From Diphasiastrum complanatum (lineage: Eukaryota; Streptophyta; Lycopodiopsida; Lycopodiales; Lycopodiaceae), in the NCBI GenBank assembly GCA_029204225.1, contig CM055106.1, positions 46,051,180 to 46,115,179 on the forward strand: a DNA stretch of 64,000 bases, in the 5' to 3' direction. The notes beneath the pieces are model-generated. The model worked only from the letters and a program-made list of their open reading frames with translations, did no database searches and was not told the origin of the DNA. How positions within the stretch are numbered: position 1 is the stretch's first letter; every line of letters starts with the position of its first letter. Made by a program: the position numbers and the translations under genes. Positions 11,119 through 22,308 of this stretch are shown here, in pieces.

Positions 11119-12092
11119 TTCCTTATCTCACTAGGATTTTCTCTTAGTGACTATGATCCTTCCATGTATCTAAAGTTTGTTGATAGTAATATTGTTAATG
11201 ACATTATTCTTTGTGGAAGTAGTATCAAGCTAGTTGATGAAACTAAGCTAGCACTTGGATGTGAATTTAAAATGCAAGATCTAGGAGAAATACATCCTAG
11301 GAGTTTACATCCTAGACCTAGAGATTGATTTCTATGAAGGTCAAGTTTTTATATTCCAATCTAGATATGCTCATTCTATGTTGAAAAAATTCCATATGGA
11401 AAATTCGAAGAGCATAAATACTCCAATAGAGCAAATTGTAAAAGATCCTAATAAAGGTGATGAAAGATCCTTCGAGGACATCACACTTTTTAGGAGTCTT
11501 GTAGGCTCCTTGATTTGGCTTTACCATTACTAGGCCCTATTTGAGTTTTTGTGTGCACAAATTGAGTCAATTTATGCAAGATCCCAAGATCCATCATTGG
11601 AAGATGGCCAAGACGATTCTAAGATATGTATCTTCATCTTGTGATTATGGTCTACTTAATAAAAGTGAAGATCTATCCATTGTTGGCTATTTGGATTCAG
11701 ATTTTGCAAGTGACAAGATGGATCGAAAGTCTATTAGTGCATACACTATATTTCTTGGAGGCAATCTAATATCTTGGCTTTTCAAAAATCAAGATACTAT
11801 ATCTCTCTCTTCATGTGAGGTCGAGTACGAAGCACTCACTACAACTACCAAAGAGGTGATTTGGATCAAGAGATTATTATTGGAGCTAAAGTGCATCAAG
11901 GAGGATGATCTACCAATGATAAGTGTGACAATATCTCGGCCCAAGCTCTTGCCAATAATCCCATATTTCATGCAAGAAGCAAGCATATAGAAGTGGCACA
12001 CCATTTTGTGAGAGAAAAGCTTATTGGAGGAGAAATCTATTTGGAGCATATCAACTCATCCTCTTGTATTGCCGATCTACTCACCAAGCCTT
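11119..12092 (+). pseudogene. copia RT C-terminal part and RNase H (outer copy)
   Basis: Continues the RT that stopped at 5723: LSDYDPSMYLKFVDSN, then a short deletion that removes the YVDD box (about 11190), then LALGCEFKMQDLGE, FRSLVGSLIWL and, from 11541, MSFCVHKLSQFMQDPKIHHWK. RNase H follows with SDFASDKMDRKSISAYTIF, SLSSCEVEYEAL and IKRLLLELKCIKEDD, with a frame change near 11925. The loss of the polymerase box alone would abolish activity. Confidence 0.88.
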
Positions 12093-12183
12093 GAGCAAAA
12101 GTGCCTTCATCAAGCATAGATCTAATCTTGGAGTTATATCAAGATCAATGCTTGAATCTTCATGGATAATTTTTTAGGAGGAG

Positions 12184-12906
12184 TGTGAAGAATTGAAAAA
12201 GATTATCTATGTTAGATATAGGGGTTTTATGTTTTTTCATGACAAGCATCTTGGTGTAGGAAGATGATAGGACCAAATTTGGCATAGATGGCAAATTATC
12301 CAATTCCACATGTAATGCCACTATTGAGCCAAAATAGAGTAGGAGGTAGAACTCGAGCTAAATGGATAGTAGACAAGTGTAATGCTTTGGTTTTATTAAG
12401 TTTTCTAGAGGTCCAATAAGATTTAGAGTTGGAACCATGAGTGGTCCAATATGATTTGAGATATGTTTATCAATGGTCCAATAGAATTTAGAGGCTAATG
12501 GATCAATGATTAGGTGGCAAAAGTGTGGTCCAATGATGTTTGAGCATTGTGGTAGCTCGTGGATCTATAGTCTCTTTGTACTACTCACTTTGATCTAATT
12601 GATTTTGAGATTGAGTGGATTTTGAGTGTTATTAGTTTTCTAGTTTTCTCTCTCTACTCGAGAGCTATCATTGATTTTCTCTCTCTATTTGAGGAGAGCA
12701 GCTTGTTTTTACTTAGATTATTTTTTGGACACTTGCCACGCGTGTGAGTGAGAGTTGGAAGTGAGTAAATGCATGTAGTAGTGTGTTTTTGCCATAGAAT
12801 CAAAGATAGATCTTGAATCTCAATGTAGTCTTGATCTTAGTGCATCCACACACCTTAGGAGATCCAAAGCACATGTAGTGGGCACTCCACACATGTGAAA
12901 TCAACA
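12184..12906 (+). repeat. 3' LTR of outer copia (723 bp), with polypurine tract
   Basis: AGGAGGAG directly before 12184 is the polypurine tract. The LTR runs from TGTGAAGAATTG to ATCAACA (TG...CA ends) and matches the inner 5' LTR in reverse. The 5' partner is absent, so no target duplication can be tested for the outer element. Confidence 0.92.
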
Positions 12907-13382
12907 ATTGCAAAGTCAAGCAATCTTTGTGAATTAGTATCATATATCTTATAAATTTTTCATTTCAACTACATACATCCTTTGAAATTTTGAGTTGTCT
13001 TGTCTACCAATAAGATGAAAGAAATTGACATTCTATGGCAAGTTGCAAGTTCCATTTTCATGCACATACACATCCAACTTTATGACTTTTGAGGCCTTTA
13101 CCATTACACTTTTGTATGGGGGAGGTGATCTTTCATGGTGGTGAGTGTCCCTTCAAAAGTTATGGTGAGCCCATTAGGGGGAGGCATAAGGTTTCAAAAA
13201 TTACCCAAACAAACATAAATGTATGTAGAAAATCATTTCCTTACATAAAGGATGAGCAAAAAGTTCACTTAATCTTACACCACAACTACAATTTGTGCTA
13301 TGAAAAAAAATTAGGCATCATTTTGTGTAGTAAATCGATTTTTGAAATCAAGCAAGAATTTTAGACAATCAAATTTCTTTGT

Positions 13383-13384
<2 letters not shown>
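12907..13384. other. flank, nothing recognised
   Basis: Non-coding. A 91-codon open frame at 13089-13364 has no recognisable motif and sits in AT-rich DNA; I do not accept it as a gene. Confidence 0.4.

Positions 13385-13452
<68 letters not shown>
13385..13452. repeat. compound (GT)n-(TA)n microsatellite
   Basis: About 19 GT units (13385-13422) run into about 14 TA units (13424-13452). Confidence 0.97.
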
Positions 13453-13454
<2 letters not shown>

Positions 13455-13964
13455 TGAACATTAATCACTTATTTGGTAGGTAGAATTTAACAAGGGCACT
13501 TTTCCACCATGAAAGGATTTTCATTTCTATTCAAAAAGTTTGAGACAAATCCTTTAAAAATTGGCTTTTATTCAAAGAATCTACTTGTTATTTTTTTTCT
13601 CTTATATGTCCTCATTTGTGTAGCAAAAACTCTTGGCCTCATGTAAAGGATAAGAAAGTCCAAACAAACTCACCACTTAGTGGAGGACAAGAGTCCATTT
13701 GCTAAAACCTAGTATCTATTTATCTTCTTTAAATTATATATAATTATCTAGATCCTTGATCAATTGACATAATTGAAGGGATAAAGAGAATATGATATAA
13801 GGCTTCAAAATCAATTCTTCACTCCATTAGCACCACAATAAAGCAATCATAAAGGGTGTCACAACAACCTTGCTAAAAGATAATCAGATAGCTCAATATG
13901 GTTATGCTAAAGAGAGCCTACGCAAGCATTTAGCCTAGGAGTGCATGATGGAATCATTATATGT

Positions 13965-14175
13965 AGCCTTCCACAATCTAATGGTTACATTTGAGGTTAA
14001 GGGTAATTGTCAAGAGATTTTGACATGACATCTTTTGTAAAGGTGATGCTTGTCATAAAGCATCTGGTTGCCCTCCATGATCCAATGTTGACAATTGAGG
14101 TTAAGGCTTGCTTGTCATGCAATCTTTGACATGATGTTTTCAATAAACTTGATGGTTCCGATATGATGCTTGGTT
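13965..14175. repeat. diverged tandem duplication, about 105-bp unit
   Basis: The segment from CCTTCCACAATCTAATGG (near 13967) is repeated with changes from CCCTCCATGATCCAATG (14071). Both contain TTGAGGTTAAGG, then a GACATGA...TTTT block and GATG(CTTG). No coding potential. Confidence 0.7.
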
Positions 14176-17119
14176 ATAAAATTTGTACTCAAAGCTCTTT
14201 CTTCCCATCTCCGAAATAGTTTTATTGAAGTATAAAAACAGCATATATTTTTTAATTTTTTTCATCTAGATTGTAAGTTTCTTAACTTAGTTCTACAACA
14301 TGTGTATAATGTGGACAAACACGAACTTACTTCAAAGTTGTGTCGTATTTGGCAACGATGGGTGGTGCAACATGGGGCAAGTCCTCCAATTGGTGGAGTT
14401 CCCAGGGTATGGTAGATGGTGAACCCATGAACCCCATGTCCAATCAAACTCATTTACTACATTATCCAAATTCAAATTGAGGCCACTTGCGCTTACCTTC
14501 ATTGAGTGGCCTTGTGCGAAAGTTGTGCTCCTAATAATGTGGGGTATAGGTGTGGGTGCTATGTCCTTGGTTTGAAATGTATCTCTCCCATGTGTTTTTA
14601 ACCAACCTTGGAATTATAATAATCAGTTCATGCGCACATTTTTTCAATTGTCTCAAGAAGTTGTTTTTTTTAACAAATTTGTGCTTGTTAATTGTTGATG
14701 TTCACAAAATGTGAAAAAAAAATTTGAGTCAGGGTGGAGCGTGGACATTGTGCGAGTAAAGAAAATGCGAGTTTAGTGTGCTTATTTGACCTAAGAAAGG
14801 TGATCATGACAATCATCACTCAAACTGTAAAGACTACTATCTACCTGGCTAAATTGTATCCACAATTATTGAAAAACATTTGATTAATTGGATTGAAAAA
14901 GGTAATACCAGAAGCTTTGCTCAAACTAGTATTGGGCCAACTTATTCTAATATTGACCATACTGATGCCTTGTTGATTTGATGCATCAATGGCCATCTTC
15001 TAGATACTTGCATATTAATTTTGAGTCTCAATATAATCAATGTATGTTATCAACAAGTTCAAATAATACTCCAAAAATGCAAACACAAAGCAAAGACATT
15101 TCAAATTAAAAGGCTGAATTATATTTTGATAACCTTGGTGAAGAAGTTGATAGAAAGGAAAATAAAAAAATTTATTAGAATTTTGTACTCAATACCAAAT
15201 GTCAAAGGCTTACTAAAAACATCAACAAGCATCTCTGTGACAGGCAAATAGTGGGACCATAAGTCACTACCATTTATAAACAATGACATGTCAATGCTAT
15301 TGCAATGTCTGATAGGAGGCTTGCTTGTCATTCCCACTTTGGACAAATTATAGACATCAAGAAAGTTGTGCTGCGACACAACAATTAAGTGTAATTAGTG
15401 ATTGAGAATTGTTCAAAAAAAAAAAACTGGACTTGCAAACGATTCTATAAGTACATGGCATGTCAAATCTAATGCTAAAACAAATCAAAATGCAATAAAA
15501 AATAAAACAAGTACCTCAAATAAAACCCTTGCTAGGATGTAACACATTAGTGGATACCAAAGTGCGTTTCCCTTTTTTTTTTTCTCTCTCGCCTGAATTT
15601 TTTCTATTTGTTGCAACTCTTCTTCAGTAAATTTTTTTAAAATATTCTATATTCCACTCCTCTACTCGCCTAACACTATATAGTTAATCATTGAGGTCTA
15701 TCTTGATTGTGCCCCCACGGCGAACTCTAGGTCTAAGTTTAAAATTGCAAAATACATTTGCCTAAGTTTAAAAAGTATGATACTTATCATAATCTACATT
15801 GTTTTATTTGTTAAAAACACATGCATTATAGTAGCATCTTATGAGATTGCTTATCGATCATGGATGCGAGTATATGCATTGCCCCCTCCTTTGTTGGGTG
15901 GATGAACAAAGCTCTTACCAACACATGCTTGCTAATGTCCTCTAAAAAAAATTCATGGATGGCCTCCATCCAACCCTGTAGTATGTGCTTTCTGTCCCAA
16001 TATGCAACCACACATATCTGCCTAGACTGGACCATCCTTCATCTTCTCATCGAATTCTATACTCGTTCGTTCCCATGTCTCATCTCATAGCGACTTCACA
16101 TAGTCCTTAACTAAAATCGCCCCTCCTTCAGTGGTACAAAGTGAAAGTATAAAATCTAAGACATGCTTTAATTTCAAATGTTGGTCTCCCACATTCTTAA
16201 TCATAGAATTTGATGCAATTCTACATAAAGGAATGAGGGGTGGTGGTGTGGATCTTATCAATCTTAAATTACTCATGGTAACTAACATCGTATCCACATG
16301 GAATGAAATAAGCACAATTTCATATTCTTCATGTGTTCATTCAAATATGAGTTTATGGGTCTAGCTAGGCTTTTTTGGTTATTAAGACAACTACAAACTT
16401 CAAAATAGCACCTTCCATCAAAAAAATACTCTCCAATGGATTTGCAATCTAAATGAACAGATGTGCCTAATCTGTGATTCTTCAACTTGAATCATAAAGT
16501 GTTACTTAGTGGCAGAAAAATATGTACTGCAATGTGAAAAAAAATTCTTGTTCTAGATTGAGATTAAAATTAGCCATCCATTGCCAAAGAGACTGATCAA
16601 CGTCTGGATATGGGTACAAACATGTATCTATTTTCACCTCTACCAGTTTGGCTTATGTGTCAAATGACGATACATAAAATTCCAAGTTAAATAATCTACT
16701 GTGTATTGCTTTCTCAATAGTTTGGACAATCGCCTCTACATTCATATGGCCATGTAAAAAATGATTTAAATGATTTTCAACTGGAAATAGCTTGTACAAA
16801 AATTTATAATCCTCAATCTAGGCTATCATGCTAAGACATGTTTTTAGTTATAAAGCATAGTCGTTCTTAATTCAGTGATTACAACCTCAACTCAATAATA
16901 CCATTCATTTTCTCTTGCCAAAAGAATTATACCATTTTGGTAAAATTGTAATTTTTGATAAAGCAATTATTGTAAGGTTAAAGCCAGGTCAAATTTTGTG
17001 TATTCATGTCTTTAAAAAAAATTATACTGCCAACGATCAAACTTGTGTGTTTCTATGACCACCAATTTTTTAATCTGAATGCAACTCTTCAAAAATATCT
17101 TACAGATTTTCCATCCTAT
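14176..17119. other. long spacer, nothing recognised
   Basis: AT-rich DNA without a supported gene. Two short overlapping minus-strand frames at 15826-16035 and 16085-16315 look slightly more protein-like than their surroundings, but I recognise no family in them. Confidence 0.4.
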
Positions 17120-17660
17120 TGATCAATCTGTCAGCTCATTCGGTTGGCAAAAAAAAATTGCAATGTATGTTGTAAAAAAAAATACAATCTTATATTGCAA
17201 AAAGAAATTTGCCAACCAGTGAGTTGGCAAAAAAAATTTGTTTGATTTTCTTGCAATTTTTTGTTTGCCAGCCCACTAGCCGACCAGCGGCCTCTGGCAA
17301 CAAAAATCACGCCATTAGGGCCGATCAGCCCGTCGATCTACTTGGCCACTAACTGTCTAATTTTCTTGGAAATTTTTTTGCTAGCCCGCTAACTGGCCAA
17401 CGGGTTGGCAAAACAAATCAGCCCTGATCATCGACGGTCATCGGATTGATTGATCTGCCAGCCCATTGGCCCCAGCCAGCGGGCTGACAAAAACAAATTG
17501 TTTGTTTCTTTTATAAATTTTTTTTGCCAGCTTGTTGGCTGGCAAAAAAAATTAGTTTTCTTGCAAACTTTTTTTGCCATCCCGCTGACTAATAGAAAAA
17601 ATCAACCCATTAGGGCTAATCGTCGAAGATCAACCCTAACGGGCTGATCGATCTATCTGA
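17120..17660. repeat. degenerate field of GGCAAAAAAA and GCCAGCCCGC units
   Basis: A run of variable units: GTTGGCAAAAAAAAT, its complement ATTTTTTTGCCAGC, GCCAGCCCGCT and CCCATTAGGGC. Units occur in both orientations, so parts can fold back. It ends near GGGCTGATCGATCT. No frame or terminal repeat explains it. Confidence 0.65.
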
Positions 17661-18039
17661 AATCGATAATGAGCTTGACCTCTTTGATGTTGTGAAAGTT
17701 ACATTGATTTTTCATGTAAGTAGACTCAAATGCTGCTTTGATGATATGGACAATGTTATGCACGGGTTTGTTGAGTTGCAAGAGGAAGATTACGATGATC
17801 ATGAATAAAAATTAAAAAATTTATCTGATTTTTAAATACGTGGTAGCATAGAAAGGATATCTCTAGAAGACATGACTTAGGAATCATCGAGTTTTTTTCT
17901 CTACAAGCTGCATTCAAATATCTGCTAGAATGAAGTAGGCAAAATTCAGATTTAGCTAATCCATTTGGCTAGCTCAATTCGTTGATAGGAAACTACAAAA
18001 AACAGTAGATATCTAACCGTTTACGACGGTTGATATTCA

Positions 18040-18480
18040 AGTAGACATTCTATTTCTAGGGTCAAATAAATTTTGTTCGCAAATTATTCGCGACAATCCA
18101 TCTCTTCGTCTCAGCTTTGTGTTTCGCGAATTGTTCGCGACACTTGTCTCTTCATGACATTTTCGTCTTTCGCGAATCGTTTGTGACAGATGACAACTTT
18201 GAGCTTAAAGAAGAAATCTAGAATATTTTGTGAACTGTTCACGACAGTTTCACGACAGGTGAGCTTGGAAAATAGTCCAAAAGATTTTGCGAATTGTTCA
18301 CGACAATTTTGCAACATCTGAGGTTTGAACAAGAAATAGTATATTTCGCGACAGATTTTATTTGCGAATCTTTCGAACTTCAACAAGAAAGCCACAAGCT
18401 TCTACAAGAAACTGTTTTGCGAATCTTTTGAGTTGACTGCAAGACAAATTTTGCAAGTCCTTCGAGGCTGATCACGAATA
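18040..18480. repeat. repeats of TTCGCGAA / GTTCGCGACA
   Basis: The palindrome-like word TTCGCGAATNGTTCGCGACA or a worn form occurs about seven times at 40-70-base spacing (near 18068, 18125, 18167, 18220, 18290, 18345, 18415). Single relatives occur near 172 and 61150-61200, the latter inside a copia LTR. It may be a regulatory or untranslated part of an old LTR element. Confidence 0.65.
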
Positions 18481-18489
18481 AAAATGTTT

Positions 18490-18640
18490 CGAGATTGCGT
18501 TCATTTCTTTCTCATCCTTTGTCAAGTAAACTGCGCGCTTTGTTAGTAGCATCAAGATCTGTTTGATCAGTTGTTCTACAGTTTGAAGTCATAGAACGTA
18601 TCTTCCTTAAAGATTACATCCCTTAAAACAAATGTTACAT
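18490..18640 (-). pseudogene. short copia polyprotein fragment
   Basis: The minus strand reads DVIFKEDTFYDFKL near 18590-18632, the conserved stretch that follows the integrase in copia elements. It would fit directly after the integrase relic that ends near 19790, so an intervening segment (18641-19790) may be an insertion. Confidence 0.6.
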
Positions 18641-19789
18641 TGGTGAATAGATCATAAACTTTATAAGATTTATCTCATTACCCAATTATCCAACTATCAT
18701 TCAACTATCAAATTGTCAAATCACAAAAGCACTAACTCACAAATACACTAACATCAAACAATAACATCCAAATACATTAACATCCAAATTGGCTCCTTCT
18801 TATAGAAAAATCCAATGCATCCTCTTCACAATGCCATCTTGCCATTCTTCATGCCCTTCAAGCCCTCTTTGTCATTTGTCCTCAACCCATTTGATAGTAC
18901 ACCTAGTGGCCTCCATAAGAGAGTGGGGGAGTGGTGCATTCAAAGCTCTCTTCCAAAACTAGCCAAGATACCATTTTTCAAAGGCTAGGGAGGCCATTCA
19001 AATTTCCCCTTTTGTACACCCTAGAAGCCCAAAATGTCACTGGCTAGTGGGTGTACCTCCCAATTTTTATAGCCTCCAAGGTGTTTTGGCATTTATTATC
19101 CAAATTTTGGGTGAGGCCCTTTTTCAACCCCTAGTTTTAGTAGGCGGCCTTCATTTTTTCTTTGGGTACCTTTCTTTGTTTTTTCAAGGGTTGTGCGCCT
19201 ACTATTCATTTGTCTGGGTTTTTGGCCTGTTGGGTAACCACTTGGCCCACACATTTCGTTAATTGTCTATAAATCGCCCAAACTTTGTCGTTAGGGTTTC
19301 TGTGACTCCTTGACACTGAATCCATATTTTCCGGTCCCATTTTTATCCGAAACTTTTCTTTCTCGGTTTTTTCTTCTGTGGTTGACTTTTTTGGCATTCA
19401 TGAATAGGGCTCCCACGACAACACGGTTTCTCTAAAAAATACACGTGATCACATATTGGTAAAAATGGACTCAGTACATGGTGGGATTTTAGCACGTCAT
19501 ACCGGCTATTTTTTTACAACTGGCCATTTTTTTGAAAAGCCGTAAAATATTTACCGGCCATTTCTAAGGCCGCAAACTTTCCTCTAGCCTCATTTAGGAC
19601 GGGCTGGGACCCAATTCTAGGTGGACTGGCACTCTTGGCTCGATCTTACAAAACTTGACCACAAAATATTTTTGACGATTTTTTCGAGAGTCAGTTTCTT
19701 ACTTTTAAACTGTGTCTAACCACTTTAGGGTGGGCTGGGACCCAGTTCTAAGGCAAATTTGTGCCGATTTTTCTCTAATAACTGGGTTT
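18641..19789. other. possible insertion between copia fragments
   Basis: Non-coding. It contains two direct copies of GGGCTGGGACCCA (near 19602 and 19732), about 130 bases apart. I see no terminal inverted repeats or LTR. That it is an insertion rests only on the copia segments at each side being co-linear. Confidence 0.4.
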
Positions 19790-20622
19790 TACATGCCGGT
19801 TTTTTCAATTATAGCAAACTTAAACTTCAATATTAGCCCGATTTTTCGTTTGGAAATATCGCCTAACACCATGATTGTTTGCTCTAATATTTTGTCGAAC
19901 TTGCTTCTTTTCTCTTTTGAAATGTGCTTGTATGCTGCACATCCGAATACATGCACGTAAGATAAATCTGGCTTTGTACATGTCCACATTTCATACGGTG
20001 TCTTGTTTTCGAAGGCTGTCATTGTTGATCGGTTCTGCAGGTGTACTTCTGCAGCTATTGCCTCAACCCAAAATTGACTTTGCAATCGAGCCTGTGCCAT
20101 CATGCATCTAGCTCCTTCGACTAGCATCATGTTTCTCCTTTCTGTGACACCATTATATTTGGGGGTGTATGCAGGAGTTAATTGATGTTCTATCCCCTGT
20201 TCTTGATAGAATTCAGAAATTTCTGTGCTCTTGTACTCACCTCCATTGTCAGATATGATGATCTGAATCTTCTTTGAGGTGTGTCGCTCTTCAAATGCCA
20301 CGAAGTTCTTGAAAGAGTCAAACACTTTAGATTTTTTCTTCAAGTAGTAGATCATTGTCATTCGGCTATAATCATTAATGAACGTTAGGAAATACCTCGA
20401 TTCTGAGAGCGAATCCACTTTTATCAGTCCACAAACATTTGAGTGGACGAGCTCAAGAACTTCTTTGGCTCTTCTTCCCTCATGTGTAAATGGATTCTGA
20501 TGTTGTTTGCCTTTCTGACAGGCTTCGCAGAACTCAGTATCGGGTTTGGATATCTTCAAACCTGTGACTATGTCTTTCTTGCACATGTCGTATTGCACGT
20601 GCAATGACATGTGCTCTAAGCA
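19790..20622 (-). pseudogene. copia pre-integrase and integrase relic
   Basis: A long minus-strand frame. From about 20620: KKDIVTGLKISKPDTEFCEACQKGKQHQNPF (zinc-binding Cys pair), LVHSNVCGLIKVDSL (first catalytic Asp replaced by Asn at HSN), FLTFINDYSRMTMIYYL, IIISDNGGEYKS, PKYNGVTERRNMML (catalytic Glu) and VHVFGCAAYKHI. The family differs from the 2.9-12.9 kb copia elements. It is cut at 20623 by the plus-strand gypsy relic. Changed first Asp and truncation show that it is dead. Confidence 0.85.
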
Positions 20623-20625
20623 TGA

Positions 20626-21850
20626 ACAAGTGGAGATCGAGCTGAGGGCTATGTCCCAATTACGACAGGCACTTTTCAACTCGATGTTTACCCTGAAATT
20701 TTTTACCGGGGAGAAAAAGGACAGACACCAGGATGTGATCTTGGCTTGGCTTGATAGATGGTCATCACATTTTTCCATGCACGATCTGTGAGATAGCTCC
20801 CAGATTTATGTTTTTATGTGGTAAAGCGTACTCATGACAGCAGGATCTTAAGGAGCGTGCTACAATCCCAACCACATGGGATGATTTCTAGGTAGTCTTT
20901 AAGGCTACCTTTATGCATGTCCTCAACGATTTTGAGTATTATCGTCGATTTGCTACATTGCAAGTGGGGACGAATCCTTTGGACGTCTATTTGCAAGACT
21001 TCCAAGAAGCTACTTCGCGGTTTGTTGACCGCATTGACAGAGTTCTCCTTGAGATGCATTTTATTTTGGGCTTGCCCAAAGAGTATCAATTGGAGGTCCA
21101 CCACAATCAGCCGCAATTCCTTGAGGATGTCGTGCATTTCTTGCTTTTTGACGATACACACACAGTAACTCGCAAAGAACAACAGAAGCCTGAATCCAAG
21201 GACAAGCCCTCTTTGGGCCCTTCCTTAAAAAAGGGCAAAGAGAGAGTTGTTGACGAATCTTCCCCTTCAGAAAAGAAAAAGAAGCGGCCTCGGTTGGAGA
21301 GAGCTGACTTTGACAAGGCCAAAAGTGACGAGTTGTGTTTTTCTGTATGGAGAAGGGGCACCTTTCAAAGGATTGTTCAAAGAAACGGAAGAAGGGTGGC
21401 CACTCTTTCAAGGCTCCAAGTAATTCTTCTATTTCTTGTATTGATGTATACTTTAAGAATGAAATTGTATGTAGTAATTGTTGTTTTGATACTGCGATGT
21501 TTCGACCTCATGACCTCATTTGTATGAGTGGGTTCACAGGCAGCCACCCCGTGAGTATTCTTTTTGACGACGGTTCTACTCACAATTTTATTAATGCTAA
21601 GTTGGTGCAGAAGCTGCAGCTGGCAACCGCACCAAGTGACCACAAATATGTGGTTAGAATGGCAGCTGATGGAGAGCAGCAAGTCTGGGACCAATATATC
21701 CTCCACGTGTCGTTGAAGATTCAGAACTATGTAGATAGTTTGTCTTTCCATATTAAGAATCTTGATAAGGTAGATTTAATCCTAGGCAAGGAATGGTTTT
21801 ATGCTAGGAATGAGTCATTAAAGAAAGATTATGTTTCACATAGTATATCT
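20626..21850 (+). pseudogene. Ty3/gypsy gag and protease relic
   Basis: Gag core from about 20700 (DVILAWLDRWSSHFSMHDL, a stop, then a long frame from 20913 with YYRRFATLQVGTNPLDVYL and ILGLPKEYQLEV). A basic linker leads to a zinc knuckle CFFCMEKGHLSKDC at 21336-21377, reached only after a one-base frame change: the run has five Ts at 21336-21340 where the knuckle needs six. The protease site is ILFDDGSTHNFIN near 21560 (DDG where DTG or DSG is usual), and the domain ends with VDLILGKEWF near 21775. The rest of pol is absent. Confidence 0.83.
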
Positions 21851-22049
21851 TGCTGGAGAATGCTAGAGCAATTTTCCTCGGTGCGTGCACTACTGGTTAA
21901 CAGTAGGTGAACACAATAATAGAGTTAAGTTTAGAGCTATGTGCACGGTGATAGCGAAAGCAAGAGCAAACTATTAGACAAAGCAATCATCAGACAAAGA
22001 GCGAAAAGCATTGCAAATACTGACAGAACCTGAATGTAGAACTATAAAA

Positions 22050-22300
22050 AAAATTTCAACTACAAAAGTTTGAAATGACCTTGGTGCCCTTTTTTATCCA
22101 ACACACTCCATATTTCTTGTTTTATATGCAAAATCAAAGCTTTGTAGTTTTGAACAAAATACTTTTTCAATAGATGTGTGTTGAATTGCAAATTTTTTAA
22201 TTGCAAAAGTTTGAAATAATCTTGCCGCTCCTTTTGATCCAACACACTCCATATTCTCTGAATTGCAAAAATTTAGACTCACGTTGGCGCTCATTTGATC
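22050..22300. repeat. three diverged tandem units
   Basis: CAAAAGTTTGAAAT...TCCAACACACTCCATATT appears near 22063-22115 and again near 22203-22255, and a shorter third unit begins near 22264. The array abuts the end of a copia RT relic at 22309. Confidence 0.65.
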
Positions 22301-22308
22301 ATACTGAC

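Larger units (their letters stand above)
2865..12906 (+). mobile_element. outer copia element, split by a nested copy
   Basis: Plus-strand Ty1/copia element whose 5' LTR is missing. Its leader begins near 2865, homologous to the inner copy's leader in reverse at about 9540-9800. The order is gag, protease, integrase, reverse transcriptase (copia order). At 5723 the frame is cut inside the reverse transcriptase and resumes at 11114, after the inner element. The element ends with a polypurine tract and a 3' LTR (12184-12906). Coding capacity is lost: a stop at 3698, a frame change near 4042, a stop at 4927, deletions near 5200, and loss of the YVDD-containing segment near 11190. Confidence 0.9.

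Noticed and set aside
13089-13364. 91-codon plus-strand open frame
   Set aside because: No motif, poor composition, in AT-rich DNA beside an LTR.
13385-13452. GT/TA tract as a regulatory or recombination signal
   Set aside because: Ordinary compound microsatellite with no supporting context.
15826-16315. Two minus-strand frames as a possible transposase or host gene
   Set aside because: No catalytic motif or family recognised, and the frames do not join by clear splice sites.
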